This document shows positions 45,364 to 57,432 of a stretch of 64,000 bases of DNA, piece after piece (positions within the stretch are counted from its first letter, which is position 1; each line of letters opens with the position of its first letter). A program made the translations under genes and the position numbers. Source of the DNA: Rhodobacter huangdaonensis (lineage in GTDB: Bacteria > Pseudomonadota > Alphaproteobacteria > Rhodobacterales > Rhodobacteraceae); the NCBI RefSeq assembly GCF_004022465.1, contig NZ_SAVA01000014.1:16715-80714 (forward strand). The letters run 5' to 3'. The notes beneath the pieces are model-generated. The model saw only the letters and a program-made list of their open reading frames with translations, was not told where the DNA came from and made no database searches.

Positions 45364-46521
45364 ATGTCATTCTCCACACCTTTCAGGGTTCTGCCCCTCG
45401 TGGCCCTGACCCTCGCCGCCACCCCGCTTTTCGCCCAGCAGGCACAGGGCCCCTCGCGGGTCACCGTTGTCACGGCGCAGACCGGTGACTTTCCGCTGAC
45501 CGGGCGTCTGCCTGGCCGGGTCAAGGCCTCGACCGTGGCCGAGGTGCGCCCGCAGGTCTCGGGCATCATCCGCGAGCGGCTGTTCGACGAGGGCGCCTCG
45601 GTCGCGAAGGACGCGCCGCTCTACAAGATCGAGGACGAGAGCTACCGTGCCGCGGTCGCCGCGGCGCGCGCCGCAGTGGCGCAGGCGCAGGCGAACCGCG
45701 ATCTCGCCGTGACCGAGGAGAAGCGCGCGATCGAGCTCTTTGGCAACAACGCCGGCTCGGCACAGAAGCGCGATGCCGCCGTGGCCTCGCGGCAGGCCGC
45801 CGATGCGGCGCTGCAGCTTGCGCAGGCGCAGCTGATGAGCTCCGAGATCGACCTTGACCGCACCACCATCCGCGCGCCCATCGCCGGCGTCATCGGCCTG
45901 TCGCAGACGACCACCGGCGCGCTCGTCGCGGCGCAGCAGGCGACGCCCCTTGCCACGATCCGCGCGCTCGACACCGTCTATGTCGACGTCACCCAGTCGG
46001 CGACCGACATCCTGCGCCTGACCTCGACCGCCGAGGGCCGCGAGATGCGCGCGACCGGCGCGGCGCGGCTGATCCTGGCCGACGGCTCGATCTATCACGA
46101 GACCGGCCATCTCGCCGCCGCCGAGCCGAACGTCGAGCCGACCACCGGCATGATCACCCTGCGCATGACCTTCCAGAACCCCGACCACCTGCTGCTGCCC
46201 GGCATGTATGTCGAGGTCGACCTGCCGCAGTCGATGGCGCGCGGCGCGGTCTCGCTGCCGCAGAACACGGTGATGCGCGACCGCACCGGCAACCCCTTCG
46301 TCTGGGTCGTCGACAACGGCACCGTGGCGCAGCGTCCGGTGCATATCGCCACTTCCTCGGGCTCGGACTGGATCGTCACCGACGGCGTGCGCGAGGGCGA
46401 TCAGGTGATCACCTCGGGCTTCCAGAAGACCGCGGTCGGTGCCCCGGTCGAGATCGTTCCGGCCGAGGGTGCGGCTGCGGGCGCAGCCACGGGCGGCGGC
46501 GCTCAGGGCGAGGGCAACTGA
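45364..46521 (+). CDS. RND efflux periplasmic adaptor (AcrA/MexA type)
   Basis: 385 aa. Signal peptide (LPLVALTLAATPLFA), lipoyl domain with VRPQVSGIIRERLFDEGASV, an alpha-hairpin rich in Ala/Gln, second lipoyl half DRTTIRAPIAGVIGLS, and beta-barrel/MP domains with LPGMYVEVDLPQ. No lipobox cysteine is visible, unlike E. coli AcrA. It is 1 bp before the RND gene and connects it to the outer-membrane channel. Confidence 0.95.
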   Translation: MSFSTPFRVLPLVALTLAATPLFAQQAQGPSRVTVVTAQTGDFPLTGRLPGRVKASTVAEVRPQVSGIIRERLFDEGASVAKDAPLYKIEDESYRAAVAAARAAVAQAQANRDLAVTEEKRAIELFGNNAGSAQKRDAAVASRQAADAALQLAQAQLMSSEIDLDRTTIRAPIAGVIGLSQTTTGALVAAQQATPLATIRALDTVYVDVTQSATDILRLTSTAEGREMRATGAARLILADGSIYHETGHLAAAEPNVEPTTGMITLRMTFQNPDHLLLPGMYVEVDLPQSMARGAVSLPQNTVMRDRTGNPFVWVVDNGTVAQRPVHIATSSGSDWIVTDGVREGDQVITSGFQKTAVGAPVEIVPAEGAAAGAATGGGAQGEGN

Positions 46522-46522
46522 G

Positions 46523-49657
<3,135 letters not shown>

Positions 49658-49667
49658 GACCTCTTCG

Positions 49668-49693
49668 TCGGGCCGCCCAGAAGGGCGGCCCGA
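49668..49693. terminator. Hairpin ending the RND operon
   Basis: TCGGGCCGCCC (49668-49678), loop AGAA, GGGCGGCCCGA (49683-49693): an 11-bp perfect stem starting 10 bases after the stop codon. Only a weak T-rich stretch (CCTTTC) follows. Confidence 0.65.
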
Positions 49694-49887
49694 TCGCCTT
49701 TCGGCGCCGCAGACCGCGCCCGGTGGCAGATCGCCGCCGGGCGCGTTTCGCTCTGCGCGGGGCAGGGCGGGCCGGCACGCTTCGGCATGGACCGCGCGCC
49801 CGCGCCGCGGTAGAGATACGCGTCATTTCAGCGCAGCCTTGCGGGGCTTCGGGCCAGGCCGTCACGGGGCCGGAAACGGAGAAGGTG

Positions 49888-50874
49888 ATGATCGGATTGC
49901 GCAATCCTCTGCGGCTGCCCGCGGGCATGGACCCGGTGACCGCGGGTGTTCTGATCGGCTTTGGCGCCTTTGCGATCTACGCCGTCTCGGACGCCTGCGT
50001 GAAGCTGATCGAGGGGCAGTTGCCGCCCTATGAATCGGCCTTCTTCGGCGCGGTTTTCGCGCTGCTGCTGCTGCCCGCCCTGCGCGCGCCGGGCGAGCCC
50101 TGGCGGGCGATCTTCGCCACCCGCCGGCGCGGCCAATGGTGGCTGCGCTTCTTCGCCTATCCGGTCGGCGTGATGGGCTCGGTCACCGCCTTCACCGAGC
50201 TGTCGATGGCCGAGGCCTTCGTGCTGATCTTCCTGATGCCCGCCTTCGTCACCGTGATGTCGGTCGTCTTCATCGGCGAGCGGGTCGGGCCGCGGCGCTG
50301 GGGGGCGGTGGTGCTCGGCTTCATCGGCGTGCTGATCGTGCTGCGCCCGGGCTTTCGCGAGCTTGGCATCGGCCATCTCGGCGCCACGCTCGCCGGGCTG
50401 TGCGGGGCGATCTCGGTCGTTTCCTTCCGCATCGTCGGCGGCGGGGAATCGCGGCTGTCGCTGTTCGGCTCGGGCACGCTTGGCGGCGTGACGCTGTGCT
50501 TTGCCGCGATGTTGCCCGCCTTCCGCTGGCCCGACGCGACGCAATGGGCGCTGCTGGCGGGCTATGGCCTGCTCGCCGCGCTTGCCAACCTGATGATGAT
50601 GGCGGCGACCCGGCTTGCGCCCGCCGCCGCGGTCAGCCCGACGCAATACAGCCAGATGATCTGGGCGATCGTTCTGGGCTATCTGATCTTCGGCGACGGG
50701 GTCGATCTGCCGATGCTGGCGGGGATGGTGCTGATCGTCGGCTCGGGGCTTTTGACCCTTGCGCGCGAACGCCAGCGCGGCGTGAGCCTGCCGCCGCCGG
50801 TCTCGGCCTCGGGCGCGCAGGCCGCCGCCGCGATTGCCGCCGAAACCCGGGGCGAGGCCCCGAAGGACGCCTGA
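49888..50874 (+). CDS. DMT-superfamily (EamA) transporter
   Basis: 328 aa with ten predicted helices as two EamA repeats (GFGAFAIYAVSDACVKL; GATLAGLCGAISVVSFRIV). Repeat-end motifs such as FIGERVGPRRWGAVVLGFIGVLIVL are typical of metabolite exporters. The C-terminal tail is Ala/Pro-rich. The substrate is unknown. ATG 49888 follows CGGAGAAGG; GTG at 49885 is directly adjacent. It stands between two drug-efflux operons. Confidence 0.88.
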   Translation: MIGLRNPLRLPAGMDPVTAGVLIGFGAFAIYAVSDACVKLIEGQLPPYESAFFGAVFALLLLPALRAPGEPWRAIFATRRRGQWWLRFFAYPVGVMGSVTAFTELSMAEAFVLIFLMPAFVTVMSVVFIGERVGPRRWGAVVLGFIGVLIVLRPGFRELGIGHLGATLAGLCGAISVVSFRIVGGGESRLSLFGSGTLGGVTLCFAAMLPAFRWPDATQWALLAGYGLLAALANLMMMAATRLAPAAAVSPTQYSQMIWAIVLGYLIFGDGVDLPMLAGMVLIVGSGLLTLARERQRGVSLPPPVSASGAQAAAAIAAETRGEAPKDA

Positions 50875-50995
50875 GCCCGGATCTTTCCCGCGGCGCGATT
50901 GCGGGACTATCCGCGCCCGGCCGCGTCGGAAAACGCTGCCGCGCCCGTATCATCCCTCAGCACGACAGGAACACACCAGCTCAAGAGTGACCGAC

Positions 50996-52171
50996 ATGAA
51001 AAAACGCGCGCGACTTCTGACCCTTCTTCTGGTGGCGGTGCTCGCCGGCGGAGGGCTGTGGTACTGGTGGGCGCGCTCGACCGCCGATGACGGCACATCG
51101 GCGACCGTCGCCACCGTCACCCGCGGCACCGTCAGCGAGACCGTGCTCGCCTCGGGCCAGATCGAGGCGAAGCAGCTCGTCTCGGTCGGTGCGCGTGTCT
51201 CGGGCCAGATCGAGACCCTCGCCGTCAGCCTCGGCGATACGGTGAAGGCGGGCGACCTGATCGCCCAGATCGACAGCCAGGACCAGCAAAACGACGTGCT
51301 GCAGGCCGAGGCCGATCTTGCCAATATCGAGGCGCAGATCGTCGCGATGCAGGCGAACCTGCGCAAGGCCGAGCTGACGCTCGGCCGGCAGACGGCGCTT
51401 GGGAAATCGGACTGGGCCTCGAAGGAGACGATCGAGAGTGCCACCGCCGAGGTGCAGGTCTATACCGCCAACCTTGCCGCGCTGCAGGCGCAGAAGGCGC
51501 GCGCCGAGGTCACCGTGACCACCGCCAAGATCGAGCTTGACCGCACCCGGATCACCGCGCCGATCTCGGGCACCGTCGTTGCCGTGGCGGTCGAGCAGGG
51601 CCAGACCGTCAACGCCATCCAGAGCGCACCGACCCTCGTCAAGCTCGCCGATCTCGACACCATGCAGGTCAAGGCCGAGATCTCGGAAGCCGACGTGGTG
51701 CATGTGAAACCCGGTCAGGATGTGCGCTTCACCATCCTCGGCGAGCCGGAGACCACCTTCACCGCCAAGGTCAGCTCGATCGAACCCGCGCCCTCGGAAA
51801 TCGAGAGCAGCGACACGATCTCGACCGACGAGGCGATCTATTACAACGGCCTGCTCGACGTCGCGAACCCCGACCACAAGCTGCGCATCGGCATGACGAC
51901 GCAGGTCTCGGTCCTGCTCGACAAGGCCGAGAACGTGCTGACCGTGCTCGCCTCGGCGGTGAAACGCGACGACGCGGGCACCTATGTCGAGGTCTGGGAT
52001 GCGAAGACCGGCACCGCCACCCCGACCAGGGTCGAGGTCGGGCTGAACGACAAGGTCACCGCCGAGATCCGCGCGGGGCTGAGCGAGGGGCAGCAGGTCG
52101 TCACCGGCACGGCCGTCACGCCGAAGGCGACGGGCACCACCACCCGGATGCGCTCGCCGATGGGGATGTGA
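50996..52171 (+). CDS. macA: MacA-type periplasmic adaptor
   Basis: 391 aa. An uncleaved N-terminal helix (LLTLLLVAVLAGGGLWYWW) anchors it. Lipoyl halves VGARVSGQIETLAVSLGDTV and DRTRITAPISGTVVAVAVEQ flank an alpha-hairpin; the beta-barrel domain follows. It belongs to the family of adaptors serving ABC transporter MacB, whose gene starts 1 bp after the stop (TGAGATG). Substrates in relatives include macrolides and enterotoxin peptides. Confidence 0.92.
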   Translation: MKKRARLLTLLLVAVLAGGGLWYWWARSTADDGTSATVATVTRGTVSETVLASGQIEAKQLVSVGARVSGQIETLAVSLGDTVKAGDLIAQIDSQDQQNDVLQAEADLANIEAQIVAMQANLRKAELTLGRQTALGKSDWASKETIESATAEVQVYTANLAALQAQKARAEVTVTTAKIELDRTRITAPISGTVVAVAVEQGQTVNAIQSAPTLVKLADLDTMQVKAEISEADVVHVKPGQDVRFTILGEPETTFTAKVSSIEPAPSEIESSDTISTDEAIYYNGLLDVANPDHKLRIGMTTQVSVLLDKAENVLTVLASAVKRDDAGTYVEVWDAKTGTATPTRVEVGLNDKVTAEIRAGLSEGQQVVTGTAVTPKATGTTTRMRSPMGM

Positions 52172-52172
52172 G

Positions 52173-54110
52173 ATGACCGATCCGCTGATTTCCGTGCGCG
52201 GCGTCGGCCGCTCCTTCCAGGCCGGCGAGGAGACGATCACCGTCCTGCGCGACGTCGATCTCGACATCTGGCCGGGCGAGTTCGTCGCCATCATCGGCGC
52301 CTCCGGCTCGGGCAAGTCGACGCTGATGAACATTCTGGGCTGCCTCGACCGGCCGAGTGCCGGCAGCTACCGCTTTGCCGGCGAGGATGTGGGCGGGCTC
52401 GACCCCGACGCGCTCGCCCGGCTGCGGCGCGAGCATTTCGGCTTCATCTTCCAGCGCTATCAGCTGCTCGGCGATCTCGATGCGGTCGGCAATGTCGAGG
52501 TGCCGGCGATCTATGCGGGCGAGGGCCGGGCCAGCCGGCGCGCGCGGGCGACCGAGCTGCTGACCCAGCTTGGCCTCGGCACCCGGCTCGACCACCGGCC
52601 GAACGAGCTTTCGGGCGGCCAGCAGCAGCGGGTCTCGGTGGCGCGCGCGCTGATCAACGGCGGCGAGGTGATCCTTGCCGACGAGCCGACCGGCGCGCTC
52701 GACACCAAAAGCTCGGCCGAGCTGATCGCGCTGCTGCTCGATCTGAACGCCAAGGGCCACACGGTGATCGTCGTCACCCACGACCCGACCGTCGCCGCCC
52801 ATGCGCGGCGCGAGATCGAGATCAGCGACGGCCGGATCGTGCGCGACAGCGGCCGCACCGGAGCGGCAGAGGGCACGCCCCGCCTTGCCCCCGCCGGCCG
52901 CGGTGCCGGCGCGCTGCTGCGCCGGGCGGGCGAGACCCTCTCGATGGCGCTGAAGGCGATGCTCGCGCATCGGGTGCGTTCGTTCCTGACCATGCTCGGC
53001 ATCATCATCGGCATCGCCTCGGTGGTGCTGGTGGTGGCACTCGGCTCGGGCACGCAGGCGAAGATCCTGCAAAACATCTCCTCGCTCGGCACCAATACGA
53101 TCACCGTGCGGGCGGGCACCGGCTTTGGCGCCCGCGATGCCGGCAAGACCGAGACGCTGATGCCCTCGGATGCCTCGATGATCGCGCTGCAGCCCTATGC
53201 CGACGGCGTCTCGCCGGCGGTGTCGAACAGCGCGAACCTGCTGCATGGCAATGTCTCGGCCAGTGCCATGATCAACGGGGTGAGCGGCGATTACTTCGCC
53301 GTGCATGCCTACGAGACCGTCATCGGCCAGCAGTTCGACAGCCGCGACGTGACCGAGCTGGCGCAGGTCGCGGTGATCGACGAGGACACCCGCGACACCT
53401 TCTTCCCGAACGGCGAGGATCCGCTTGGTCAGGTGCTGATCCTCGGCCATGTGCCGGTGCGGGTGATCGGCGTCGTGCGCTCGACCGGCGCGACCTTCGG
53501 GCCCTCATCGCTGAACGTCTGGATCCCCTACACCACCGCGATGTCGCGGGTCTCGGGGCAGAATTACCTCGACAGCATCGGGGTGAAGATCGCCGACAGC
53601 TATGACATGGACAAGGCGCAGTCCGAGATCACCGCGCTGATGCTGAACCGTCACGGCACGCAGGACTTCTTCCTGTCGAACAGCGACACCATCCGCGCCA
53701 CGATCACCACCACCACCGAGACGATGACCTGGCTCGTCGCCGCGATCGCGGTGATCTCGCTCGTCGTCGGCGGCATCGGGGTGATGAACATCATGCTGGT
53801 CTCGGTGACCGAGCGCACCCGCGAGATCGGCGTGCGCGTCGCCGTCGGCGCGCGGCGCAGCGACATTGTCGGGCAGTTTCTGGTCGAGGCGGTGCTCGTG
53901 TGTCTGGTCGGCGGCATTCTCGGCATCGCGCTGGCGCTTGGCGCGGGGGCGCTGCTCGGCATGGTCTACACCACGGTGACGCTCTCCTTCTCGGGCACGG
54001 CGATCGTGGTGGCGTTCCTGTCCTCGACGCTGATCGGGGTGACCTTCGGCTTCCTGCCCGCGCGCTCGGCGGCCCAGCTCGACCCGGTGGTGGCGCTGAA
54101 CCGCGAGTGA
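52173..54110 (+). CDS. macB: MacB-type ABC transporter (ATPase-permease fusion)
   Basis: 645 aa. N-terminal ATPase with Walker A GASGSGKST, signature NELSGGQQQR and Walker B VILADEPTGALD; then a transmembrane helix (SFLTMLGIIIGIASVVLVVAL), a large periplasmic domain and three C-terminal helices with VVGGIGVMNIMLVSVTERTR and LPARSAAQLDPVVALNRE. This mechanotransmission design works with MacA and a TolC-like channel. No TolC gene is adjacent; the channel of the RND operon could serve. Confidence 0.94.
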   Translation: MTDPLISVRGVGRSFQAGEETITVLRDVDLDIWPGEFVAIIGASGSGKSTLMNILGCLDRPSAGSYRFAGEDVGGLDPDALARLRREHFGFIFQRYQLLGDLDAVGNVEVPAIYAGEGRASRRARATELLTQLGLGTRLDHRPNELSGGQQQRVSVARALINGGEVILADEPTGALDTKSSAELIALLLDLNAKGHTVIVVTHDPTVAAHARREIEISDGRIVRDSGRTGAAEGTPRLAPAGRGAGALLRRAGETLSMALKAMLAHRVRSFLTMLGIIIGIASVVLVVALGSGTQAKILQNISSLGTNTITVRAGTGFGARDAGKTETLMPSDASMIALQPYADGVSPAVSNSANLLHGNVSASAMINGVSGDYFAVHAYETVIGQQFDSRDVTELAQVAVIDEDTRDTFFPNGEDPLGQVLILGHVPVRVIGVVRSTGATFGPSSLNVWIPYTTAMSRVSGQNYLDSIGVKIADSYDMDKAQSEITALMLNRHGTQDFFLSNSDTIRATITTTTETMTWLVAAIAVISLVVGGIGVMNIMLVSVTERTREIGVRVAVGARRSDIVGQFLVEAVLVCLVGGILGIALALGAGALLGMVYTTVTLSFSGTAIVVAFLSSTLIGVTFGFLPARSAAQLDPVVALNRE

Positions 54111-54124
54111 GCCGGAAGGCACGG

Positions 54125-54150
54125 AAGGGGGGCGGCATGTCGCCCCCTTT
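54125..54150 (+). terminator. Rho-independent terminator after macB
   Basis: A G-run stem (54128-54134) pairs with CGCCCCC (54141-54147) around GCATGT and is followed by TTT. It separates macAB from ttrS. Confidence 0.6.
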
Positions 54151-54203
54151 CCCCTTGCCCGTGCTTGCGCCTATGCTGGGGGCGGACAAGAACGAGGGCG
54201 CGG

Positions 54204-55982
54204 GTGCTGGCACGGATCGGGGCAGGATGGGGGCTGGTGGCGGCCCTTGTGGTGTTTGCCGCCCCGGCAGCGCAGGCCGATGTGCTGCGCATCGGCGTGC
54301 TCGACTATCAGGGCTCGGAACATTCGATCGCGCATTGGCAGGCGACCGGGGCGGCGCTGAACGCGGCACTGCCCGGCCATCACTTCGAGCTTGTGGCGCT
54401 CGACATCCATGCCCTCGATGCCGCGCTTGATGCGAACAGCCTCGATTTCGTCATCACCAACCCCGGCAATTACGCCGAGCTTGAATATCGCCACCATGTC
54501 AGCCGCATCGCGACGGCCGAGGGCGACATGCCGGTGGCCTCGACCCTCGTCACCACCGAGCCGCTCGAAAGCTATGATGACCTCTCCGGCCGCCGCCTCG
54601 CCGTCGTCGCGCCCGAGGCCTTCGGCGGCTTTCAGGTGCTCTGGCGCGAGCTTTACGACCACGACACGCGCCTGCCCGGGCGGATCGAGCCCTTGGTGAC
54701 CGGCTATCCGATGCAGGCCGCGGCGCAGGCGGTGCTTGACGGGCGCGCCGATGCCGCGGTGCTGCGCGCCTGCCTGCTGGAAGAACTGCAGGCGGCCGAT
54801 CCGGGCCATTGGGCGCGGCTGCATGCCTTTGCCACCCGCGATCTGCCCGGGGTGCCCTGCGCGGTCTCGAGCCGGGTCTATCCGGGCTGGCCCTTCGCCA
54901 AGACCCGCCACACCGATGCGGCATTGTCGAAACAGGTGGCGATCGCGCTTCTGGCGATGGAGGGGGGCAACCTCTGGACCGTGCCGCTCGACTATCAGCC
55001 GGTGCATGATCTGTTGCGCGCGCTGCGCATCGGGCCCTATGCCCGCACCGGCCCGGTCAGCCTGAGCGAATTCGTCGAGGATTACCGCGACTGGCTCATT
55101 GCGCTTGGCATCGCGCTGATGTTCTGGGCGCTCTACTCGGTGCGGATCGAAAGCCTCGTGCGCCGGCGCACCGCTGCGCTCGATGCCGCGAATGCGGGGC
55201 TGGTGCGCGAGATCGCCGAGCGCGAGCGGCTCGAGGAAGAGGAGCGGCTGCACCGGCGCGAACTTGAACACGTCGCGCGGCTCTCGATCCTGGGCGAGAT
55301 GGCGTCGAGCATCGCGCATGAGCTGAACCAGCCGCTCAGCGCGATCGCGAATTACGCGCAGGGCTGCTCGATGCGGCTGAAATTCGGCACCTTCACCCCC
55401 GAGGACATGGAGCGCGCCTCGACCGAGATCGCGGCGCAGGCCGAGCGCGCGGCAACCGTGATCCGCCGCATCCGCGCCTTCGTGAAGAAGCGCGAGAGCC
55501 TGCGCGACCCGGTCGATCTGAACGACATGCTGCGCGAGACGGAGGTGCTCTACGAGGCGACGGTGCACCGCGCCGGCGTGCGCACCGAGCTGATGCTGGC
55601 GGGCGATCTGCCGGTGGTGCTGGCCGACCGGGTGCAATTGCAGCAGGTGGTGCTGAACCTCGTGCAGAACGCCGTCGACGCGATGGCCGAGACGCCGGCC
55701 GAGGACAAGCGGCTGCTGATCCGCTCGGCGCGGCAGGCCGATGTGCTGAAGGGGCCGGGGGTGTGCATCTCGGTGCGCGACCGCGGCACCGGGCTGTCGC
55801 CTGCCGCGATGGCGCGCTTTGCCGAGGCCTTCCACACCACGAAACCCGAGGGGATCGGGCTTGGCCTTGCGCTCAGTCGCTCGATCGTCGAAGCCCATGG
55901 CGGCTGGCTGCGCGCCGAGACCCCGGCCGACGGGCACGGGCTGCGCGTCAGCATCTGGCTGCCGGCACAGGAGGAGAGATGA
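54204..55982 (+). CDS. ttrS: Tetrathionate sensor histidine kinase TtrS
   Basis: 592 aa. Signal peptide (LARIGAGWGLVAALVVFAAP), a periplasmic PhnD-like solute-binding domain (about residues 27-290, with LDFVITNPGNYAELEYRH), one transmembrane helix (WLIALGIALMFWALYSV), a coiled coil, HisKA with SSIAHELNQPLSAIANYAQG (His372) and HATPase with GIGLGLALSRSIVEAHGG. This is the TtrS architecture for sensing tetrathionate in the periplasm. Start GTG 54204 has GAGGG upstream; a TTG at 54165 is the alternative. It overlaps ttrR by 4 bp. Confidence 0.9.
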   Translation: MLARIGAGWGLVAALVVFAAPAAQADVLRIGVLDYQGSEHSIAHWQATGAALNAALPGHHFELVALDIHALDAALDANSLDFVITNPGNYAELEYRHHVSRIATAEGDMPVASTLVTTEPLESYDDLSGRRLAVVAPEAFGGFQVLWRELYDHDTRLPGRIEPLVTGYPMQAAAQAVLDGRADAAVLRACLLEELQAADPGHWARLHAFATRDLPGVPCAVSSRVYPGWPFAKTRHTDAALSKQVAIALLAMEGGNLWTVPLDYQPVHDLLRALRIGPYARTGPVSLSEFVEDYRDWLIALGIALMFWALYSVRIESLVRRRTAALDAANAGLVREIAERERLEEEERLHRRELEHVARLSILGEMASSIAHELNQPLSAIANYAQGCSMRLKFGTFTPEDMERASTEIAAQAERAATVIRRIRAFVKKRESLRDPVDLNDMLRETEVLYEATVHRAGVRTELMLAGDLPVVLADRVQLQQVVLNLVQNAVDAMAETPAEDKRLLIRSARQADVLKGPGVCISVRDRGTGLSPAAMARFAEAFHTTKPEGIGLGLALSRSIVEAHGGWLRAETPADGHGLRVSIWLPAQEER

Positions 55983-56596
55983 ACGAGGATGCGGTGATCC
56001 ATGTGGTCGACGACGACCGCGCCGCGCGCGAGGGGCTGGGCTTCCTGCTCGGCTCGCTCGGGCTGAGGGTGGAGGCGCATGCCTCGGCGGCCGAGCTGCT
56101 CGAGCGGCTCGACTGTGGGGGCGTGGGCTGTATCCTTGCCGATGTGCGGATGCCGGGGATGACCGGGCTCGACCTGCTGGACGAGCTTGGCCGGCGCGGC
56201 TGCGCGCTGCCGGTGATTATGATCACCGGGCATGGCGACGTGCCGATGGCGGTGCGCGCGATGCGCGCCGGCGCGATGGATTTCTTCGAGAAGCCGGTGA
56301 ACGGCATGGCCCTTGTCGGGCGGCTGAACGAGGCGCTGGCGCTCAGCCGGTCGCGGGCCGAGGCGGCGCGAGGCACGGCGCAGCTGCGCGCCCGCGTCGA
56401 GAGCCTCACCGCGCGCGAGGCCGAGGTCGCCCGTGCGGTGCTGGCCGGGCGGCTGAACAAGCAGATCGCGGCCGAGCTCGGCATCAGCCTGAAGACCGTC
56501 GAGATCCACCGCCACAACGTGATGGAGAAGATGGGGGCGAGTAGCGCTGCCGATCTGGTGCGTCTGCTTGTCGCGGCCGGCTGGGCCGAAACCTAG
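55979..56596 (+). CDS. ttrR: Response regulator TtrR (LuxR/FixJ type)
   Basis: 205 aa. Receiver with Asp55 (CILADVRMPGMTG) and AMDFFEKPV, then a LuxR HTH with SLTAREAEVARAVLAGRLNK and AAELGISLKTVEIHRHNVME, as in FixJ-like regulators. It is paired with TtrS by overlapping genes (ATGA) and should activate ttrBCA. The stop codon lies inside a perfect inverted repeat that may be its own operator. Confidence 0.92.
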   Translation: MNEDAVIHVVDDDRAAREGLGFLLGSLGLRVEAHASAAELLERLDCGGVGCILADVRMPGMTGLDLLDELGRRGCALPVIMITGHGDVPMAVRAMRAGAMDFFEKPVNGMALVGRLNEALALSRSRAEAARGTAQLRARVESLTAREAEVARAVLAGRLNKQIAAELGISLKTVEIHRHNVMEKMGASSAADLVRLLVAAGWAET

Positions 56597-56612
56597 GGGC
56601 AAACCCCTAGGT
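56591..56612. promoter_or_regulatory. Perfect inverted repeat at the ttrR-ttrB junction
   Basis: ACCTAGGGG (56591-56599), spacer CAAA, CCCCTAGGT (56604-56612). It includes the ttrR stop codon and stands 79 bp before the ttrB ATG. Two-fold symmetry suits a dimeric LuxR-type regulator such as TtrR. No T-tract follows, which argues against a simple terminator. Confidence 0.55.
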
Positions 56613-56690
56613 TTGCGGGGTTTGCGCCGATACCGCCCGGGGCGCCGCCGGACGTAGGGTTCTTTCCGACAGAGAAGGAAAGGACCAGCC

Positions 56691-57431
56691 ATGGACACGA
56701 ACCGTCGCGGTTTTCTCGGTGCGGTCGGCCGGGTGACGATCGGCGCCGCGGCCTCGATCGCGGGGGCGGGCGAGGCGGCCGAGGCCGCCGCCCCGGCACT
56801 GGCACCGCATTGGGGCATGGTGGTCGATCTGCGCAAATGCATCGGCTGTCAGGCCTGCACCGTCGCCTGCATCATGGAAAACCACGTCCCCGAGGATGCC
56901 TTCCGCACCCATGTCTCGGTCTACGAGCTGGTGCGGGACGGGCAGGACCCGGCGATGGTGATGCTGCCGCGGCTGTGCAACCATTGTGACGATCCGCCCT
57001 GCCTGCCGGTCTGCCCGGTCGAGGCGACCTTCAAGGCCGAGACCGGCGAGGTGCTGGTCGATGCGAGCAAATGCGTGGGCTGTGCCTATTGCGTGCAGGC
57101 CTGCCCCTATGACGCGCGCTTCGTCAACCACGAGACGCAGGTGGCCGACAAGTGCACCTTCTGCATCCACCGCACGCGCGCTGGGCTGCTGCCCGCCTGT
57201 GTCGAGACCTGCGTCGGCGGGGCGCGCAATTTCGGCGATCTGAACGACCCGGAAAGCCCGGTCTCGAAACTGCTCGCGGCGCATCCGGTCTCGGTGCTGC
57301 GCCCCGAGATGCGCACCCATCCGAACGTCTATTACATCGGTCTCGACGCGGTGCTCGACGGGCGCGTGACGGGCGAGGCGGCCTGGCATCCGCCCTTCGA
57401 CCCCGGCGCGCATGTGGCGGAGGTCCACTGA
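56691..57431 (+). CDS. ttrB: Tetrathionate reductase Fe-S subunit TtrB
   Basis: 246 aa. Tat signal (TNRRGFLGAVGR) and four 4Fe-4S clusters: CIGCQACTVAC, CNHCDDPPCLPVC, CVGCAYCVQAC and CTFCIHR with CVETC. It carries electrons from TtrC to the catalytic subunit TtrA on the periplasmic side. First gene of ttrBCA; ttrC begins 1 bp after the stop. The same subunit type serves several molybdoenzymes; TtrSR and the TtrA sequence decide the name. Confidence 0.9.
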   Translation: MDTNRRGFLGAVGRVTIGAAASIAGAGEAAEAAAPALAPHWGMVVDLRKCIGCQACTVACIMENHVPEDAFRTHVSVYELVRDGQDPAMVMLPRLCNHCDDPPCLPVCPVEATFKAETGEVLVDASKCVGCAYCVQACPYDARFVNHETQVADKCTFCIHRTRAGLLPACVETCVGGARNFGDLNDPESPVSKLLAAHPVSVLRPEMRTHPNVYYIGLDAVLDGRVTGEAAWHPPFDPGAHVAEVH

Positions 57432-57432
57432 C

